Below, one piece after another: positions 36,209-45,961 of a stretch of DNA of 53,289 bases (positions are counted from its first letter, which is position 1; every line of letters starts with the position of its first letter). Below the pieces are notes generated by a model. The model made no database searches and was not told the origin of the DNA. It saw only the letters and a list, made by a program, of their open reading frames with translations. The DNA is from Nitrospira japonica (lineage in GTDB: Bacteria > Nitrospirota > Thermodesulfovibrionia > Thermodesulfovibrionales > SM23-35). The stretch is from positions 1-53,289 of the forward strand of contig DYFC01000021.1 in the NCBI GenBank assembly GCA_020725385.1, read 5' to 3'. The position numbers and the translations under genes were made by a program.

Positions 36209-36736
36209 TTACAATTCCTCAATGACATTATTTTTGTTTGTATAGATACAAATATCAGCAGCTATTTTCATTGCTTTTTCAACTATATCCCTTGCTGACA
36301 GGCTTGTATTTTCATATAATGCTCGTGCAGCAGCTTGAGCATAGGGACCACCTGAACCTATTGCTGCAATACCATCTTCAGGCTCAATAACGTCACCTGT
36401 TCCAGAAAGAATAAAAGTATGTTCAAGATCAGCTACAAGTAAAAGAGCTTCAAGTCTTCTTAAAATTTTGTCTGTTCTCCAATCTTTCGCAAGCTCTACA
36501 GCAGCCCTTTTAAGGTTACCTCTGTAAGATTCGAGTTTCCCTTCAAATTTTTCAAATAATGTAATTGCATCTGCTGTAGCTCCTGCGAAACCGGTTAATA
36601 CTTTATCACCAAACATTTTACGTATCTTTACAGCATTATGTTTAAGCACAGTGTTGCCTAAGGTAACCTGTCCATCACCTCCAATTGCAACTTTATTATC
36701 ACGCCTTACACATAAAATAGTTGTGCTTTTAATCAT
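36209..36736 (-). CDS. hslV: ATP-dependent protease peptidase subunit HslV
   Basis: 175 residues from the chosen start. N-terminal-nucleophile threonine peptidase; the sequence [20 protein letters not shown] implies a four-residue propeptide before Thr5, as in deltaproteobacterial HslV. Gly and Asp of [19 protein letters not shown] and [14 protein letters not shown] are conserved. ATG at 36736 is preferred to a longer frame from 36772 because AAGGAG lies 6 nt upstream. It forms a unit with hslU, and xerC lies just upstream in the same direction. Confidence 0.96.
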   Translation of the reverse strand: MIKSTTILCVRRDNKVAIGGDGQVTLGNTVLKHNAVKIRKMFGDKVLTGFAGATADAITLFEKFEGKLESYRGNLKRAAVELAKDWRTDKILRRLEALLLVADLEHTFILSGTGDVIEPEDGIAAIGSGGPYAQAAARALYENTSLSARDIVEKAMKIAADICIYTNKNNVIEEL

Positions 36737-36818
36737 TTTTAGCTCCTTGGAAACTTGGTCTTTGAACAACATTAATATATTAATTATTACTCATTGAAAA
36801 ATATATTTACAACAGACT

Positions 36819-37694
36819 CTATTTATTTCTGGCAAGAGGATGTGCTTTATCATAAACATCAACAAGATGCTTTACGTCAAGATGAGTATATTTTTGAGTT
36901 GTTGACAAAGATTTATGCCCGAGAAGTTCCTGTATTACTCTTAAATCAGCACCTCCTTGAAGCATATGACTCGCAAAGGAATGCCTTAGAGTATGTGGCC
37001 CTACATTACCTTTAATCTGTATTGCTTTTGAATACTTAACGACTATTCTTCTAACTCCTCTATCGGTAAGTCTGGTGCCGAGTCTGTTTAGAAACAAAGC
37101 TTTTTCTTTCTTTTTTGTAAGTAATCTCTCGACAAGATATGTTTTTATCGCATCAATAGCTTTTGAACCGATTGGCAAAATACGTTCTTTTCTTCCCTTA
37201 CCGTGAACTATTATTAGTCCTTCTTTGATATTAAGGTCTTCAATATTAAGTCCGGCCAGTTCACTTACTCTTAATCCACTCGAATATAAAAGTTCAAGAA
37301 CCGCTTTATCTCTTGCGGGTATAAAACCGATACCATCAGGTTTTTCCATAAGTGAAAATGTATCATCAACTGATAGAAACTTTGGTAGATGGCGTTCTGA
37401 CTTAGGACTTGATACAAGTTTAGCAGGATTTGTTTTAACATAACCTTCCCTATAAAGAAATTTAAAAAATGTTCTTATGCTTGAAATCTGCCTGCTTACA
37501 GAAGTTTTGGTTAGACCTTTTTTTATCTGAGAGGCTATAAACCCTCTTATATCCATTAAATCTGCTTTTTGAGGTTCTATTTTAATGTGTCTTAAGAAAT
37601 CCTCTATATCTTTACGGTAGGCTCTGACAGTATGATTTGAAAATCCCCTTTCGGCTTCAAGATACCTTATAAATTTTTCAACTAGTTTATTCAT
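36819..37694 (-). CDS. xerC: Tyrosine recombinase XerC/XerD
   Basis: 291 residues. N-terminal SAM-like core-binding domain (about 1-90, FIRYLEAERGFSNHTVRAYRKD) and C-terminal catalytic domain with the R-K-H-R-H-Y set: Arg in SGLRVSELAGL, HTLRHSFASHML, GHKSLSTTQKYTHL with the nucleophile Tyr. It resolves chromosome dimers at dif. The order xerC-hslV-hslU is a common chromosomal arrangement, which supports XerC (CodV) over an integron or phage integrase; it also lacks the extra domain of IntI. Confidence 0.88.
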   Translation of the reverse strand: MNKLVEKFIRYLEAERGFSNHTVRAYRKDIEDFLRHIKIEPQKADLMDIRGFIASQIKKGLTKTSVSRQISSIRTFFKFLYREGYVKTNPAKLVSSPKSERHLPKFLSVDDTFSLMEKPDGIGFIPARDKAVLELLYSSGLRVSELAGLNIEDLNIKEGLIIVHGKGRKERILPIGSKAIDAIKTYLVERLLTKKKEKALFLNRLGTRLTDRGVRRIVVKYSKAIQIKGNVGPHTLRHSFASHMLQGGADLRVIQELLGHKSLSTTQKYTHLDVKHLVDVYDKAHPLARNK

Positions 37695-37810
37695 AATTGT
37701 TATATTTTACACCATTTCTATACCATTTGTTGTTTTTAATGAAGTAAGTGATCTTTAACCGCATAATAAAGATTTAACTTAAAATTTATTTAGCTTGATT
37801 ACTTTATTTA

Positions 37811-38689
37811 TTAGGATGTAATTATTTGCAGTATCTCTTTATATCTTTGAGCTGCTTTTTGAACTATATCTTGTGGCAAAACCGGGCCAGGATAAGTTTT
37901 ATTCCAGTCAAGCGTAAGAAGATAATCCCGAACAATCTGTTTATCATAGCTATCCTGGCTTTTTCCGGGGGAATAGTCTTTTATTGACCAAAAGCGTGAT
38001 GAGTCAGGAGTAAGAAGTTCGTCTATCAAAATAAGAGTGCTGTTATATAAACCGAATTCAAATTTTGTATCGGCAATTATTATTCCTTTTTTTTCGGCAA
38101 TATCCCTTGCTTTTTTATATATTGCAAGACTAATATTTTTTAATTTTCCGGCAATCTCTTTACCAACAATATCTTCTGTCTGCTCAAAGGTTATATTAAT
38201 ATCATGCCCTTCTTCTTCTTTGGTACTCGGTGTATATATTGGCTCTTCAAGTTTTGAAGATTCAAGAAGACCGTCAGGAAGTTTAATACCACATACTGTT
38301 TTATCTTTCTGATATGATTTCCAGCCGCTTCCCGAAAGATATCCCCTTACAACACATTCAACTGCAAGGGGTTTTGCTTTTTTTACGAGCATACTTCTTC
38401 CTTCGAGTATACCGGCATATTTATGGAGAGTTTTAGGATATTCCTTTACATCAGTTGCAATGATATGGTTTGGTATTAAATCCCTCATCTTATCAAACCA
38501 GTAAATAGATATTTGTGTTAATATTTTACCCTTATCCGGTATTCCATTTGGAAGAACAACATCAAAAGCCGATATTCTGTCTGTTGCCACAATCAAAAGA
38601 TTTTCTCCCATATCATAAATATCTCTAACCTTTCCCCTTTTTAAAAATGGGATGTCTTTTATTTCTGTTTTCAAGACTATTTCAGACAT
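37811..38689 (-). CDS. purC: Phosphoribosylaminoimidazole-succinocarboxamide synthase
   Basis: 292 residues, the longer form of PurC. It joins CAIR and aspartate in purine synthesis. [48 protein letters not shown] and [10 protein letters not shown] are the family signatures. The start at 38689 is chosen from AAAGGA 7 nt upstream; a longer frame would begin with TTG at 38707. It is a single gene with an interspersed repeat just upstream. Confidence 0.95.
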   Translation of the reverse strand: MSEIVLKTEIKDIPFLKRGKVRDIYDMGENLLIVATDRISAFDVVLPNGIPDKGKILTQISIYWFDKMRDLIPNHIIATDVKEYPKTLHKYAGILEGRSMLVKKAKPLAVECVVRGYLSGSGWKSYQKDKTVCGIKLPDGLLESSKLEEPIYTPSTKEEEGHDINITFEQTEDIVGKEIAGKLKNISLAIYKKARDIAEKKGIIIADTKFEFGLYNSTLILIDELLTPDSSRFWSIKDYSPGKSQDSYDKQIVRDYLLTLDWNKTYPGPVLPQDIVQKAAQRYKEILQIITS

Positions 38690-38776
38690 AATTTTTTCCT
38701 TTCTCAAATATATATAGAAAATGATAGAGGTTCATACAGAAACAATATCTATTTTATATACAACGTTTCTTTTTTT

Positions 38777-38852
38777 CTGGATTCCCGCTTTCGCAGGAAT
38801 GACAGTTTGTATATTTATTCAGCAAATTTTTTGGAGAAGAACGTTATTTAAT
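38777..38852. repeat. Interspersed palindromic repeat upstream of purC
   Basis: Left part: CTGGATTCCCGC, TTTC, GCAGGAATGACAG, a palindrome (ATTCC-GC/GC-GGAAT). Right part (38815-38850): TTATTCAGCAAATTTTTTGG then AGAAGAACGTTATTTA, which recurs at 51386-51420 with few changes. The GTCATTCCTGCGAAAGCGGG type of palindrome is common in many environmental genomes. Confidence 0.55.
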
Positions 38853-38856
38853 AGTA

Positions 38857-39567
38857 TCATGATTCATTTTTAAAGAAAAGAATTCTTCCGCATTGGGGAC
38901 AGGTTATAATATCATTGTTCTTTTTCAATTCAACAAAAAGTTGGGGAGGTATGTTCATATCACAGCCAAAACATATTTCATCTTTTGCTTCAACAACAGC
39001 AAGACCATTATATTTCTCAATAAGATTTATGTAAAGTTTATATAAATCAACTTCGATTAATCCGGCGAATTTTGAACGGATTTCCTTCATATTTTCAAGA
39101 TCTTTTTCAAAAGATAATTTTTCTTCCTGAAGATTTTGTTTCAATTCATCAAGTTTTTTCTTGTCAGTATTTAATTTTATTTCTTCATGATTTACCTGTT
39201 TTGAGACAGATTCAATTTCTTCCATTATAGTTAAAATTTGATCTTCTATAACCCGTTGTTCTTTTTCAAAAGATTCTATCTCGTTTAATAACGCTTGATA
39301 TTCTTTATTAGTTTTGATTTCTGAAGTTCTTAATTTGAGTTTCTTTATTTTTTCTCCTATATCATCAAGTTGACGTTCTTTTTCTCGCTTTTTTTTGTCA
39401 AGATTTTCAAGACGCTGTTTGAAAAGATTAAAAGAATTCAAGGCTTCTTTGAAAGGAATTTCTACTTCAATAATCTTTTGGGGAATTTTGTCTATCATAC
39501 GTTTTGCCGTGAGTATTTTCGTATCAATTTGTTGTAATTCTATTAGAAGTCTTAATTGTTCATTCAC
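38857..39567 (-). CDS. Coiled-coil protein with C4 zinc ribbon (DUF164/CdsZ-like)
   Basis: 236 residues. About 1-175 is a long antiparallel coiled coil, with LIELQQIDTKILTAKRMIDK at the start. The C-terminus is a zinc ribbon: CFGCDMNIPPQL near 200 and CPQCGRILFF near 224. Homologues (often named putative nucleic-acid-binding zinc ribbon proteins) are widespread and sit near rpoD or RNase H genes, but their role is not settled. AAAGGT lies upstream of the ATG. It lies 40 bp downstream of the tRNA gene on the same strand. Confidence 0.78.
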   Translation of the reverse strand: MNEQLRLLIELQQIDTKILTAKRMIDKIPQKIIEVEIPFKEALNSFNLFKQRLENLDKKKREKERQLDDIGEKIKKLKLRTSEIKTNKEYQALLNEIESFEKEQRVIEDQILTIMEEIESVSKQVNHEEIKLNTDKKKLDELKQNLQEEKLSFEKDLENMKEIRSKFAGLIEVDLYKLYINLIEKYNGLAVVEAKDEICFGCDMNIPPQLFVELKKNNDIITCPQCGRILFFKNES

Positions 39568-39606
39568 AGTTTGTACCTTTTTAAAATTAAGGAGGATTTA
39601 CTTTTT

Positions 39607-39682
39607 TGGTGGGCCCACCAGGACTCGAACCTGGGACCAACCGGTTATGAGCCGGTAGCTCTACCAGCTGAGCTATGGGCCC
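39607..39682 (-). tRNA. tRNA with CAU anticodon (tRNA-Met, or tRNA-Ile2)
   Basis: 76 nt with encoded CCA (39609-39607) and discriminator A73. Acceptor GGGCCCA/TGGGCCC, D arm with AGCTCAGCTGGTAGAGCT, anticodon stem ACCGG/CCGGT with loop CTCATAA, T arm CAGG-TTCGAGT-CCTG with a further pair. It is not the initiator type. A CAU anticodon can be elongator Met, or Ile2 if the C is lysidinylated by TilS; sequence by eye does not decide. It lies downstream of rpoD on the same strand. Confidence 0.93.
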
Positions 39683-39743
39683 CCAGAGATGAATAATTTA
39701 ATTATTCATGAACTTGTATTTTAAATTTATTGTTAGTATTTGG

Positions 39744-41279
39744 TCAAGGTTTTTCAATAAATTCTCTGAGCCATTTACTTCTTGAAGGATGTTTTAGTTT
39801 TCTTATTGCTTTAACCTCAATCTGACGGATTCTTTCACGTGTAACTTCAAATTCAAGCCCGACCTCTTCGAGAGTTTGGGGCACATCAAATCCTATCCCG
39901 AAACGTTTTCTTATTATTTTTTCTTCTTTAACAGGCAATGAACTCAAGATCTTATCAATCCTCTTTTTCATGTCATCCTGTATGGCAGCATCAAGTGGTG
40001 ATTGGGTACCCTTATCTTCTATGAAATCCATCAAATGACTATCCTCCTCACCAATGGGAGTTTCAAGAGAAATTGGCTCTTTTGATATTTTTAAAATACT
40101 ATGAACTTTGTCAACAGGCAATTTTAACTTATCGGAAATTTCAAATGGAGTTGGTTCTCTCCCAAGTTCTTGAACAAGCTCGCGTGCTGTCTTTGTAATT
40201 TTATTCATGGTTTCAACCATATGTACTGGTATTCTTATTGTTCGTGATTGATCAGCAAGTGCCCGGGTAATTGCCTGTCTTATCCACCATGTAGCATATG
40301 TACTGAATTTATATCCTCGCTTATATTCGAATTTATCAACTGCTCTCATTAATCCGCTGTTGCCTTCTTGAATCAGATCGGAAAAACTCATTCCTCTTCC
40401 AAGATAGCGCTTTGCAATACTAACTACAAGACGCAGATTTGCTTCGATCATTGCTTTTCGTGCTTCATCTACTATTTCTTCACCAATCAATAATTCCCTT
40501 AAAGCTTTTTTCATATCTGAAAATTTCATTCCAAAAAATAATTCTTTTTGTCCAATTTTATTTCTAAGATATTCTATATCATCGGATATTTTTGATTTAG
40601 ATTTTTTGTATTTTTTCATTAGAGTCGAAAGATTCTTCTGTAAAGTCTCTATATCTCCTATGGATCTTTTCAATTCATCCGAAAATGCGATAATAACATC
40701 ATCTTTAAGCTTCAATTCTTTAATTTTTTCTATTATCTGCTCGCGATTTTTTTCGAGTAAATTTATTAGTTTATTGTATTCAGCATTTGATGATTTTTTA
40801 CTGAAAGATTTTATTTCACCAAGTCTTTTGAGATATGCTTTTCTTTTTTTATTAAGATGATCAATTTTGATGGTAATATTATAGAAATTTTTCCGTTCAG
40901 CATTTATTTCTTCCTCGGTAAGATCTTCATGGTTTTGAATTATTTCTTCCATAGGTGCTATACCATTCTTGAACATTTTCCCAAGTTCTACAATCTTTTT
41001 AAGAACAAATGGCATTCTAAAAATGACCCTATAAATTTTTTCTTTTCCTTCTTCTATTTTTTGGGCAATCTGTATTTCACCCTGACGGGTAAGTAAGGGA
41101 ACGCTGCTCATTTCTTTGAGGTAAATTCTTATAGGATCTTTTTCGCTTTCAATAAATTCAGAAGCTTTGATTTCTTCCTCATCTGAAGATATATATTCTT
41201 CTGGATAAATATTTTCCCGGTTATCTTCATAATCCTCGTAGTTCTCAAAATAATCAAAATAATCTGAATATTTTTTCAT
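39744..41279 (-). CDS. rpoD: RNA polymerase primary sigma factor RpoD
   Basis: 511 residues. A short acidic N-terminus (about 1-45, Asp/Glu/Tyr-rich) replaces a full region 1.1. Region 1.2 ([18 protein letters not shown]), a charged non-conserved insert (about 120-270), regions 2.1-2.4 ([44 protein letters not shown]), region 3 and region 4.2 ([17 protein letters not shown]) are all there. It recognises the TTGACA/TATAAT promoters seen in this window. The start overlaps the dnaG stop by 4 bp. Confidence 0.96.
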   Translation of the reverse strand: MKKYSDYFDYFENYEDYEDNRENIYPEEYISSDEEEIKASEFIESEKDPIRIYLKEMSSVPLLTRQGEIQIAQKIEEGKEKIYRVIFRMPFVLKKIVELGKMFKNGIAPMEEIIQNHEDLTEEEINAERKNFYNITIKIDHLNKKRKAYLKRLGEIKSFSKKSSNAEYNKLINLLEKNREQIIEKIKELKLKDDVIIAFSDELKRSIGDIETLQKNLSTLMKKYKKSKSKISDDIEYLRNKIGQKELFFGMKFSDMKKALRELLIGEEIVDEARKAMIEANLRLVVSIAKRYLGRGMSFSDLIQEGNSGLMRAVDKFEYKRGYKFSTYATWWIRQAITRALADQSRTIRIPVHMVETMNKITKTARELVQELGREPTPFEISDKLKLPVDKVHSILKISKEPISLETPIGEEDSHLMDFIEDKGTQSPLDAAIQDDMKKRIDKILSSLPVKEEKIIRKRFGIGFDVPQTLEEVGLEFEVTRERIRQIEVKAIRKLKHPSRSKWLREFIEKP

Positions 41280-42970
41280 TTTGAAGTTCCTCTAACAAGT
41301 TTTCGTTTCTCTTTCAACATAAGGTTGTGGAGGTAAATATCATCGGGTTTTTTTGACAACTCATTAATTCTTCGTTCCTCAAATTTTCGCTGCTCTATTC
41401 TGCGAAGGCAATCCCTTATATTGTCATCTATAAGTTGAATGTCAAATCCCGGATTTATTAAAAGTTCCGAGATTAGAACTTTTTCAACGTCATTTGCTTC
41501 AGAGGTCAACTGTTCTATATTTAATCCACTCCCGTATTTTTTAATCTTTAAGAATAAAGATTTTATTATTTCGTCCTTGAGATCCTCAATTTCTAATTCT
41601 GATAGGATATAAGGAATCCTATCCGGTTCAGATAATATAGCACTTAAGAGTAATTCTTCTTCTGCATAAGTAGTTCTTTGTCTGTAATTTGAAGTCCCAG
41701 TATTATTTTGAGTAAATTTTTTATTTCTTAATTTTTCGGTTTCATTTCTGAGCAGATTTTCATGTATACCGGACCTGTCAGCAAGTTCGCTAAGCAGTTC
41801 ATCGGCTAATAAATAATCTTTTATATTTGCGATCATCGGCATGATTTCCTTCACTTTTTCCGCTCTCGTTTTTTTCGATGTATTAAAAAGAAATTCAATT
41901 GCTGAAAATGCGTTTTCTATTTTTTTTATAAAATTCTGTGCACCATATTTTCTTAAAAAACTATCAGGGTCATCTTCAGCTGGTAAAGTAATTATTTTTG
42001 CCTTGAAATCATTTTCAAAAATAATATTTAGCGATCTTCTTGCAGCAGAAATTCCGGCTTCATCACCATCAAATATAAGAATAACATTTCTTGTAAGTAT
42101 CTTAAGTTTCTGTAAATGTCCGGAAGTCAAAGCAGTTCCTAATGGAGCTACAACATTATTTATTCCATATTGGTGACAGATAATTGTATCCATATATCCT
42201 TCAACTATAATTGCATAGTCATTTTTTCTTATATAATCTTTGGCTATATTGATGCCGAAAAGATTTTCACTTTTCTTGAATAAAGGTGTCTCGGGAGAAT
42301 TTAGATATTTTGGCATTGTATTATCCATAACCCTGCCACCAAAAGCCACTATATCATTTTTCATATTTATAATGGGAAAAATAATTCTATTTCTGAAAAT
42401 ATCCCTGTATCCATGATTATCTAAAGCAACGAGCCCTGCTTCAAGCATTTGATTTTCGGTAACATTCTGCTTTTTAAGGAACACAAAAAGACTGTTTCTT
42501 GAATCAGGTGCATATCCTATGTTAAATCTTAAGAGTGAATCTTTTGTTATGCCCCTTTCTGTAATATATTTTAATGCGTTTTCTGAACCAAAAAGATTTT
42601 TAGTGAAAAAATGTGAGGCAATTTCATTTATCTTAAAAATTTGTTGTCTTCTTTTATATGAATGGTCTTTTGAAAAATCTTTTTCAATAAACCTTATTCT
42701 GGCTTTTTTTGCGAGGTATTGTAGTGCTTCATAAAAAGATAGATTTTCTTGCTTCATTGTGAAAGATACTATGTCCCCTCCTGAACCACAACCAAAACAA
42801 TGGAAAATTTGTTTAGAAGGGCTGACTATAAATGATGGTGTTTTTTCGGAATGGAAAGGACAAAGACCTTTATAATTCTGTCCGGCTTTTTTTAAGTTAA
42901 CAAAGTCGGATATGAATTCTACAATATCTATCTTTGATTTGATTTCCTCAAGAAGTCTTTCAGCCTTCAT
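41276..42970 (-). CDS. dnaG: DNA primase DnaG
   Basis: 564 residues. CHC2 zinc finger (Cys37, His40, Cys58, Cys61), the catalytic TOPRIM domain with VEGYMDTI and IFDGDEAG, and an RNA-polymerase-like N-part ([21 protein letters not shown]). The C-terminal helicase-binding region (about 430-564) is diverged. It makes RNA primers for replication. It is the fourth gene of rpsU-yqeY-nif3-dnaG-rpoD; yqeY and nif3 are inserted in the classical operon order. Confidence 0.95.
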   Translation of the reverse strand: MKAERLLEEIKSKIDIVEFISDFVNLKKAGQNYKGLCPFHSEKTPSFIVSPSKQIFHCFGCGSGGDIVSFTMKQENLSFYEALQYLAKKARIRFIEKDFSKDHSYKRRQQIFKINEIASHFFTKNLFGSENALKYITERGITKDSLLRFNIGYAPDSRNSLFVFLKKQNVTENQMLEAGLVALDNHGYRDIFRNRIIFPIINMKNDIVAFGGRVMDNTMPKYLNSPETPLFKKSENLFGINIAKDYIRKNDYAIIVEGYMDTIICHQYGINNVVAPLGTALTSGHLQKLKILTRNVILIFDGDEAGISAARRSLNIIFENDFKAKIITLPAEDDPDSFLRKYGAQNFIKKIENAFSAIEFLFNTSKKTRAEKVKEIMPMIANIKDYLLADELLSELADRSGIHENLLRNETEKLRNKKFTQNNTGTSNYRQRTTYAEEELLLSAILSEPDRIPYILSELEIEDLKDEIIKSLFLKIKKYGSGLNIEQLTSEANDVEKVLISELLINPGFDIQLIDDNIRDCLRRIEQRKFEERRINELSKKPDDIYLHNLMLKEKRKLVRGTSK

Positions 42971-42986
42971 TCAGCCTGCTTTTGCA

Positions 42987-43943
42987 TTAGTGACTGAATC
43001 TTTTAAATCCGGAGCACTCTATAATATTGAAAATATTTTCACCTCCGGTAATTCTATCCAAAAGTAAATTTAATCCAAGTGTATCACTTGAAATGTGTCC
43101 GGCAATAACTACATTCAAATGGGATTTCTCCGCTTCCTTAAGATGTTCTTCACTCATATGCATTCCAACAATTGTGCTAACACCGCTGTTTGTTAAGCTT
43201 TGAAAAATATCTTTTGCACCTTCTGTTCCACCTGTCATATCAACAAATATCTTCCCGGCTTTTCTTTTTTTATCACCAAGAATTATTTTTGGACCCGAAT
43301 TATTTAATTTTGCTATACGATATTCCGGAATTGTCATAAGTATATCAATGATATCGGAGAGAAAAACCGGCTTTTGGCTCTCAAAAAGCTTATGTAAAAA
43401 ATTTGCAACCATATTGTCAGCAGGTGTATGCATACAAATAAAAGGAATGCCCAGCAATCTCGCTGTATCAACTGCTCTTGAATGGTTCGCTGGCATGATT
43501 TTTCTTTCTACTTCTTTGATTCTCTTGTCCATTAATCCTTCGGCAGTATTAATTGGAACTCCGAATATATTCAAAATATCGGACTGTAAATACATTACAG
43601 AATAAAGGTTTGCAAAAGCCCTGCCCGATGGATGGTGTGAAAAGAGAAGGTCAATATTTTTTCCTTTTGTCCTAAGATTATCTGCGAGTAATATTTCGCC
43701 AACATCGATGTCAATGCCAACGAGAATGCTTTTTATTTCTTCATCACCATTTCCAAACAAAATACGTGAATCAGAATAAGGATTCTCAAGGGATTGTAAA
43801 TCAAAGAACTCTTTATCTTCAGGCTTCAGATCATCGAATTCCTTTTTTTTTCTACTTAATTCCTCAAGAACATTTTCTTTTCCTCTAAGGTCATTTTCAA
43901 TACCTGCTTGAATACCTTTTAAATAAATTTCGTTTAGTTTCAT
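42987..43943 (-). CDS. Nif3-like dinuclear metal-centre protein
   Basis: 318 residues. The Nif3/YqfO family has conserved His/Asp/Glu ligands: LLFSHHPSG (His-His) in the first half and VIAGHISSD near the end. VGIDIDVGEILLADNL and DMTGGTEGAKDIFQSL also fit. Some members are GTP cyclohydrolase-like or GTP-binding in vitro, but the role is not established. It overlaps yqeY by 4 bp and ends 16 bp before dnaG. Confidence 0.78.
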   Translation of the reverse strand: MKLNEIYLKGIQAGIENDLRGKENVLEELSRKKKEFDDLKPEDKEFFDLQSLENPYSDSRILFGNGDEEIKSILVGIDIDVGEILLADNLRTKGKNIDLLFSHHPSGRAFANLYSVMYLQSDILNIFGVPINTAEGLMDKRIKEVERKIMPANHSRAVDTARLLGIPFICMHTPADNMVANFLHKLFESQKPVFLSDIIDILMTIPEYRIAKLNNSGPKIILGDKKRKAGKIFVDMTGGTEGAKDIFQSLTNSGVSTIVGMHMSEEHLKEAEKSHLNVVIAGHISSDTLGLNLLLDRITGGENIFNIIECSGFKRFSH

Positions 43944-44401
43944 AAAGAAGAGATGCCTTTTTGTAAAAGTTCTTTTACTTTTTCATTAACGATTTTTCCA
44001 TCAGCAGCACCCTTTAAAGCTGGCATGACAAGACGCATAACTTTGCCCATATCTTTTAATCCGGATGCTCCGGAATCCAAAATAGCTTTAGAAATAATAT
44101 TTTCTATCTCAGCTATGGAGAGTTGTTGTGGCAGATATGACTGTAGCATGGACAATTCATTCCTTTCCTTTTCAGCAAGATCATTTCTACCACCTTTTTC
44201 AAATAAATCAATAGATTCTCTTCTCTGTTTAGCAAGTGTTGAAAAAACAGAAATTATCTCATCATCAGATAATTCATGACCGGTTTCAATCTGTTTATTT
44301 TTAATGGCAGCCTTTGCCATTCTTAAAACAGAAACCTTCAAATTGTCTGATGCCTTCATAGCTGTTTTTAGATCTTCTTCAAGCTTTTTAAGAAGGGACA
44401 T
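43940..44401 (-). CDS. yqeY: GatB/YqeY domain protein
   Basis: 153 residues, the standard length. Two helical GatB-C-like domains: LLKKLEEDLKTAMKASD..KVSVLRMAKAAIKNKQIE at the start and LKDMGKVMRLVMPALKGAADGK at the end. It resembles the tRNA-binding tail of the Asp/Glu-tRNA amidotransferase and may interact with tRNA. It overlaps rpsU by 1 bp and nif3 by 4 bp. Confidence 0.9.
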   Translation of the reverse strand: MSLLKKLEEDLKTAMKASDNLKVSVLRMAKAAIKNKQIETGHELSDDEIISVFSTLAKQRRESIDLFEKGGRNDLAEKERNELSMLQSYLPQQLSIAEIENIISKAILDSGASGLKDMGKVMRLVMPALKGAADGKIVNEKVKELLQKGISSL

Positions 44402-44598
44402 TATCTGTACGCCATTTTTACTTTTTTAATTGCTTTTTTGCGAGCAGCCAATGCCTTTTTTTTCCGTTTTACGCTTGGTTTTTCGTAATGCTCTCTTTTC
44501 TTTATTTCGGAAAGAATTCCTTCTTTTTCGCACTGTTTTTTAAATTTTTTCAGTGCATTTTCGAAAGATTCGCTTTCACGAACCCTTATATAGGGCAT
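44401..44598 (-). CDS. rpsU: 30S ribosomal protein S21
   Basis: 65 residues. [28 protein letters not shown] and [22 protein letters not shown] are diagnostic of bS21, which helps initiation on Shine-Dalgarno mRNAs. It has the strongest ribosome-binding site of the window (GGGAGGAGGGG). First gene of the macromolecular-synthesis operon, with a promoter at 44636-44665. Confidence 0.97.
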   Translation of the reverse strand: MPYIRVRESESFENALKKFKKQCEKEGILSEIKKREHYEKPSVKRKKKALAARKKAIKKVKMAYR

Positions 44599-44635
44599 CC
44601 ATAGACCCCTCCTCCCTTTTCTAAAATAGAGATTA

Positions 44636-44665
44636 ATTTTAACAATTTTCTATTTCCCCTGTCAA
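44636..44665 (-). promoter_or_regulatory. Promoter of the rpsU-yqeY-nif3-dnaG-rpoD operon
   Basis: On the minus strand: perfect TTGACA (44665-44660), 18-bp spacer, TAAAAT (44641-44636). The expected start near 44629 leaves a leader of about 30 nt containing the strong ribosome-binding site at 44605-44615. Confidence 0.7.
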
Positions 44666-44728
44666 TGTAAGTTCTTGCAAAAATTAATATATTATGATAA
44701 ATTTTTAAGCATTCAAAAATAATAAAAG

Positions 44729-44902
44729 CTTAACCCGAAAAATACAGACATTGCAGTAAAACCTTTATGAATACTGGAGATGCTGATATAAACTTGTCCT
44801 GACGATAGGTTAGGATTCAGCATTACACTATTTATACATAAAGCCTCAAAAATTGTCATTCTGAACTTGATTCAGAATCTCCAGTTTTATTTTCGGGTTA
44901 AT
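44729..44902. repeat. Inverted-repeat-bounded element, about 174 bp (MITE-like)
   Basis: TTAACCCGAAAAATA (44730-44744) and TATTTTCGGGTTAA (44888-44901) are inverted copies that bound the element. Inside lies a further palindrome ATTCTGAA (44858-44865)/TTCAGAAT (44871-44878) preceded by GTC and followed by CTCCAG. It has no coding capacity. Single TTAACCC ends occur at 51361 and 53128. Confidence 0.6.
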
Positions 44903-44954
44903 TTAAGAAATTTTTTTGAAATTCATATTCTTATAAAAATTATACGGGGGTATT

Positions 44955-45944
44955 TTGAATAGACAACTGATTTCTCACTACCCTGAATTTATGGGAAAAA
45001 GTCCAAAAATTCAGAAATTCATAAGAGATTTAAAAAAATTTGCTGCTAATGACAATAATATCCTCATAAAAGGAGAACCGGGAACCGGTAGACAAGTCAC
45101 GGCAAGAACATTACATAATTTAAGTCAAAGAAAAGACGGACCATTTATCATTGTCGACCTTTCATCTATACCACATGATGAACAGGATTTTATAATTTTT
45201 AAAAGAGATAAAAAAACACAAAAATCCGAAACTTTCCAGAGTATGATTGAAAAAGCAATAAACGGTTCAATTTTTTTCCTCGAGATTGCCGAAATGTGTC
45301 CTGATGCTCAACTTGAACTTATTAGATTAATGAAAGATTCCAAAATTGAAAATACCGAAAAAAAATTAAATGTAAGAATAATATGTTCTACAGGAAAAGA
45401 TTTAATAGAAGAAGTAGAAAAAGGAAGTTTTAATCAGGATCTTTATGAAATTTTAAACTCTACAGTATTAAGAATACCACCTTTAAGGGAAAGAAAAGAG
45501 GATATTATTATTATCGGAAAATTTTTTCTGGATGAGGCTTGTGAAAAATTTGAAACAGGTACAAAAGAATTCTCAAAGGATGCAAGAGATTTCATTTCAA
45601 AATATGACTGGCCTGGAAATATTCGTGAACTCGAGACAGCAATCAAGAGGGCGGTAATTTTATCGAATTCCCCGGTAATTAGCAAAAAAGAGCTTATGTT
45701 AGATAGCATCAATTCTTTTTCAATAAAGGAATTTCTTGAGGAAAAACTCAAAAGGTACTTGATGGAAATAACAAAACTTGAAAACTGCAATTTATATGAG
45801 ACTGTAATGAAAGAAGTGGAAAAATCATTGATAACCATAGTATTAAAAGAGACAGAAGGAAACCAACTTAAGACTGCAAAAACGCTCGGGATTAATAGAA
45901 ATACTCTACGCTCAAAAATAAAGGAGTATAAGATAAAAATATAG
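44955..45944 (+). CDS. Degenerate sigma54-activator-like (NtrC-type) Fis-family regulator
   Basis: 329 residues, starting with TTG; GGGGG lies 4 nt upstream. It is an AAA+ domain of bacterial enhancer-binding type plus a Fis helix-turn-helix (EGNQLKTAKTLGINRNTLRSKI). There is no receiver or sensory domain. Walker A is altered (GEPGTGRQVTARTLH, Arg for Lys), Walker B reads GSIFFLEIAEM (the Asp is lost), and the GAFTGA loop that touches sigma54 is missing. The C-terminal part DWPGNIRELETAIKRAVIL is intact. It therefore is unlikely to be a working sigma54 activator and may act as a simple DNA-binding regulator. Possible targets are unknown. Confidence 0.78.
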   Translation: MNRQLISHYPEFMGKSPKIQKFIRDLKKFAANDNNILIKGEPGTGRQVTARTLHNLSQRKDGPFIIVDLSSIPHDEQDFIIFKRDKKTQKSETFQSMIEKAINGSIFFLEIAEMCPDAQLELIRLMKDSKIENTEKKLNVRIICSTGKDLIEEVEKGSFNQDLYEILNSTVLRIPPLRERKEDIIIIGKFFLDEACEKFETGTKEFSKDARDFISKYDWPGNIRELETAIKRAVILSNSPVISKKELMLDSINSFSIKEFLEEKLKRYLMEITKLENCNLYETVMKEVEKSLITIVLKETEGNQLKTAKTLGINRNTLRSKIKEYKIKI

Positions 45945-45961
45945 AAAATCTATTCTTGAAT

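Larger units (their letters stand above)
44599..44954. other. 356-bp intergenic region: promoter plus repeat element
   Basis: Between divergently read rpsU and the regulator gene at 44955. It holds the rpsU ribosome-binding site, the rpsU promoter (44636-44665) and an inverted-repeat-bounded element (44729-44902). The remaining bases up to 44954 contain a TTGAAA and AT-rich DNA that could serve the regulator gene, but no clear -10 could be assigned. Confidence 0.6.

Noticed and set aside
36819-37694. Integron or phage integrase
   Set aside because: Its place next to hslVU and its XerC-like length and motifs indicate the housekeeping recombinase; no IntI-specific extra domain.
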